Below, in pieces: positions 5,867 to 6,865 of a DNA stretch of 6,865 nt. Source of the DNA: an uncultured Paraprevotella sp. (GTDB lineage Bacteria; Bacteroidota; Bacteroidia; Bacteroidales; Bacteroidaceae); the NCBI GenBank assembly GCA_900766785.1, contig CAAFWT010000168.1, positions 1 to 6,865 of the forward strand, read 5' to 3'. Position 1 is the stretch's first letter, and the number at the start of each line of letters is the position of its first letter. A program made the translations under genes and the position numbers. Below the pieces are notes generated by a model, which had not been told where the DNA came from, did no database searches, and saw only the letters and a list, made by a program, of their open reading frames with translations.

Positions 5867-6676
5867 TTACATCAGATAATCATCTCCATAGTGCAACTTA
5901 ATAATTGTCTTCGGAGAAAGCCTAATAAGATGATGTTTGTGAAGCCATAATAAATATTTGTCTGACTTCTTTTTTAATATGGTTTTATAACTCTCACATT
6001 TCTTTTGAAAGTTAGAAGGCTCGTAGCATCTGAACTTCTGATGAATTGTCCCTTGTTCATCCATATAAGCCCATCCGCCATTTTGCTGATGGTTGGCATA
6101 TCCCATTCTTTTGGTTCTAATCATTCTTTCTGTGAGAATTGGCCAGAACATCACCTTACCTGTTGTATTAAGATAATTCAGTAGGATGTCTTTGCGAACC
6201 AACAATGCACTATGTCCTCCAGAAAACATGTAGTTATCCAAAACTGCTATTTCCCCTTTATGATCTAACCATACTCCATCTTCATAGCTAAAAATCAAAT
6301 GCAGTCCATTGTACAGCCATTCATTTGGCATAAGCATGCTGGCACCGTCCCCACCCGAAACATCATCGTCAGTTGATAACGTATATTGCAAGTATGCAGG
6401 TTCTACAATAATATTATCATATTCCTTATGCCCTACAGAAAACGGAATCTTTTTATAATATTTATCGCATACAGTCTCTTTGTACACATGAGACCAATAA
6501 TATTCACGCGTAAACACGTTGTAAATTTCATTATTCTCATGGAAAGAACGTCCTTGGATACCGATCTCATACAACTCATTGCATACTGTTTTTAGATTAG
6601 TTCTGTCAACAATGTACGCTTGAATAAAAGTCCACAAATCTCTAACAAGAGTATCGTCACCATCTGGTTCATAAAT
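5867..6676 (-). pseudogene. 3' part of a gene truncated by an insertion sequence; possibly the C-terminus of a large STAND/Avs-like NTPase
   Basis: The frame ends at TAA 5867-5869. Rightwards it stays open past 6637 (a TTG) to the probable IS boundary near 6677, and on to a TGA at 6722-6724. Between that stop and the TTG there are 28 codons with no ATG or GTG. The codons before the TTG (...EPDGDDTLVRD) continue in protein-like fashion, so the true 5' end has most likely been lost to the insertion. About 256 residues follow from the TTG. Numbering from there, notable segments are REYYW (44-48), MPNEWLYNGLHL (103-114), GVWLDHKGEIAVLD (121-134) and HSALLVRKDILLNYL (142-156), followed by VMFWPILTERMI (162-173). 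From memory, this resembles the tail of large STAND/Avs-type anti-phage NTPases (a Leu-rich 'RKD..L..L' then 'FW.....E' stretch). No ATPase motif is present in what remains, so this is an inference at moderate-to-low confidence. The region is AT-rich, unlike dacB or nadB, which suggests horizontal transfer. There are no internal stops; translation of the fragment from the TTG is conceivable. Confidence 0.6.
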
Positions 6677-6712
6677 ACCCCAGTTCGGGATAAGAAATAG
6701 TCTGTAAAAAAG

Positions 6713-6743
6713 TTGGTAGTCTCATAAATATTTTGTACCTTTA
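6713..6743 (+). promoter_or_regulatory. Probable transposase promoter
   Basis: TTG (6713-6715), a 20-base spacer and TACCTTTA (6736-6743) fit the Bacteroidetes promoter pattern with one mismatch in the last base of the -7 box. Transcription would begin near 6750, about 29 bases before the transposase ATG. Confidence 0.4.
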
Positions 6744-6764
6744 TAGGTAAAAATCAATTAGTTA

Positions 6765-6796
6765 CAAAAATATTTAATATGACTACCGATTACAAA
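6765..6796 (-). promoter_or_regulatory. Outward-facing promoter match in the IS left end
   Basis: Read on the minus strand, TTTG (6796 to 6793), a 20-base spacer and TATTTTTG (6772 to 6765) give an exact match to the Bacteroidetes -33/-7 consensus. It straddles the transposase start codon and points out of the element into the truncated gene. Transcription would start near 6758. The AT-rich context raises the odds of a chance match. Confidence 0.4.
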
Positions 6797-6865
6797 GTTA
6801 CAGAATTATTTTGTATAATAGACGAGTTTTGCAAACATTTTGATGCAGAAAATGCAGGAAATCTA
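6779..6865 (+). CDS. IS982-family-like transposase, N-terminus (partial)
   Basis: The ATG at 6779 opens a frame of 29 codons running off the window: MTTDYKVTELF, then CIIDEFCKHFDAENAGNL. The 'VTELF..IDEFCK.F' opening is what I know from the N-terminal helix of IS982-family DDE transposases common in Prevotella, Bacteroides and Porphyromonas. The catalytic DDE residues lie beyond the window, so activity cannot be judged. An AT-rich leader and a promoter match precede it, with no strong Shine-Dalgarno sequence. An orphan-gene explanation is less likely because a neighbouring gene loses its 5' end just upstream. Confidence 0.72.
   Translation, partial: MTTDYKVTELFCIIDEFCKHFDAENAGNL

Larger units (their letters stand above)
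6677..6865 (+). mobile_element. Left end of an IS982-family-like insertion sequence (partial)
   Basis: The element comprises about 100 bases of non-coding end plus the start of a transposase gene, cut by the window edge. The left tip is placed near 6677, where ACCCCAGTTCGGGATAAG (6677-6694) begins. Tips beginning ACCC fit IS982-type elements as I recall them, and the position coincides with the break in the neighbouring gene. The exact tip, the right inverted repeat and any target duplication lie outside the view or cannot be fixed. The family call rests on the transposase N-terminus. Confidence 0.6.

Overview
The window looks like Bacteroidota chromosome, probably from a Prevotella/Bacteroides-type gut or oral anaerobe. 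Three things suggest this: protein style (an L-aspartate oxidase, a TrkH and a lipoprotein PBP4 of the kinds seen in that phylum), weak or absent Shine-Dalgarno sequences, and several good matches to the Bacteroidetes promoter pattern (TTTG, about 20 bases, then TAnnTTTG). The species cannot be fixed from the sequence.

Layout from left to right. Positions 1-95 (minus) hold the first 31 codons of an exported protein with its own promoter at 152-184. Next comes a minus-strand pair read right to left: nadB (1849-3447, first step of NAD synthesis) followed 57 bases later by trkH (319-1791, K+ uptake channel subunit). The pair is probably one transcript started from the 115-base divergent region 3448-3562. 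That region also carries a promoter-like box for the plus-strand unit: a lipoprotein D-alanyl-D-alanine carboxypeptidase/endopeptidase of the PBP4 (peptidase S13) family (3563-4909), then a small secreted, lysine/alanine-rich coiled-coil protein of unknown function (4993-5628). A long, near-perfect hairpin (5661-5696) closes that unit.

Beyond about 5700 the character changes. Sampled GC drops from roughly 55-60% in the dacB region to roughly 35-43%. A minus-strand reading frame (5867 to about 6676) has lost its 5' end: upstream it runs without an ATG or GTG into the left end of an insertion sequence. That element's transposase (from 6779, cut by the window edge) looks like the IS982 family. 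The remnant is about 270 codons long. From memory, it resembles the C-terminal end of large NTPases of the STAND/Avs anti-phage type. This is an inference from pattern recognition and is not established by the sequence alone. An outward-facing promoter match inside the IS end points at the remnant.

The left 5.6 kb is housekeeping sequence: NAD synthesis, potassium uptake and peptidoglycan trimming. The right 1 kb is the edge of an accessory, transposon-damaged region. The items most worth checking are the IS-truncated putative defence gene, the outward promoter, and the PBP4/coiled-coil gene pair.
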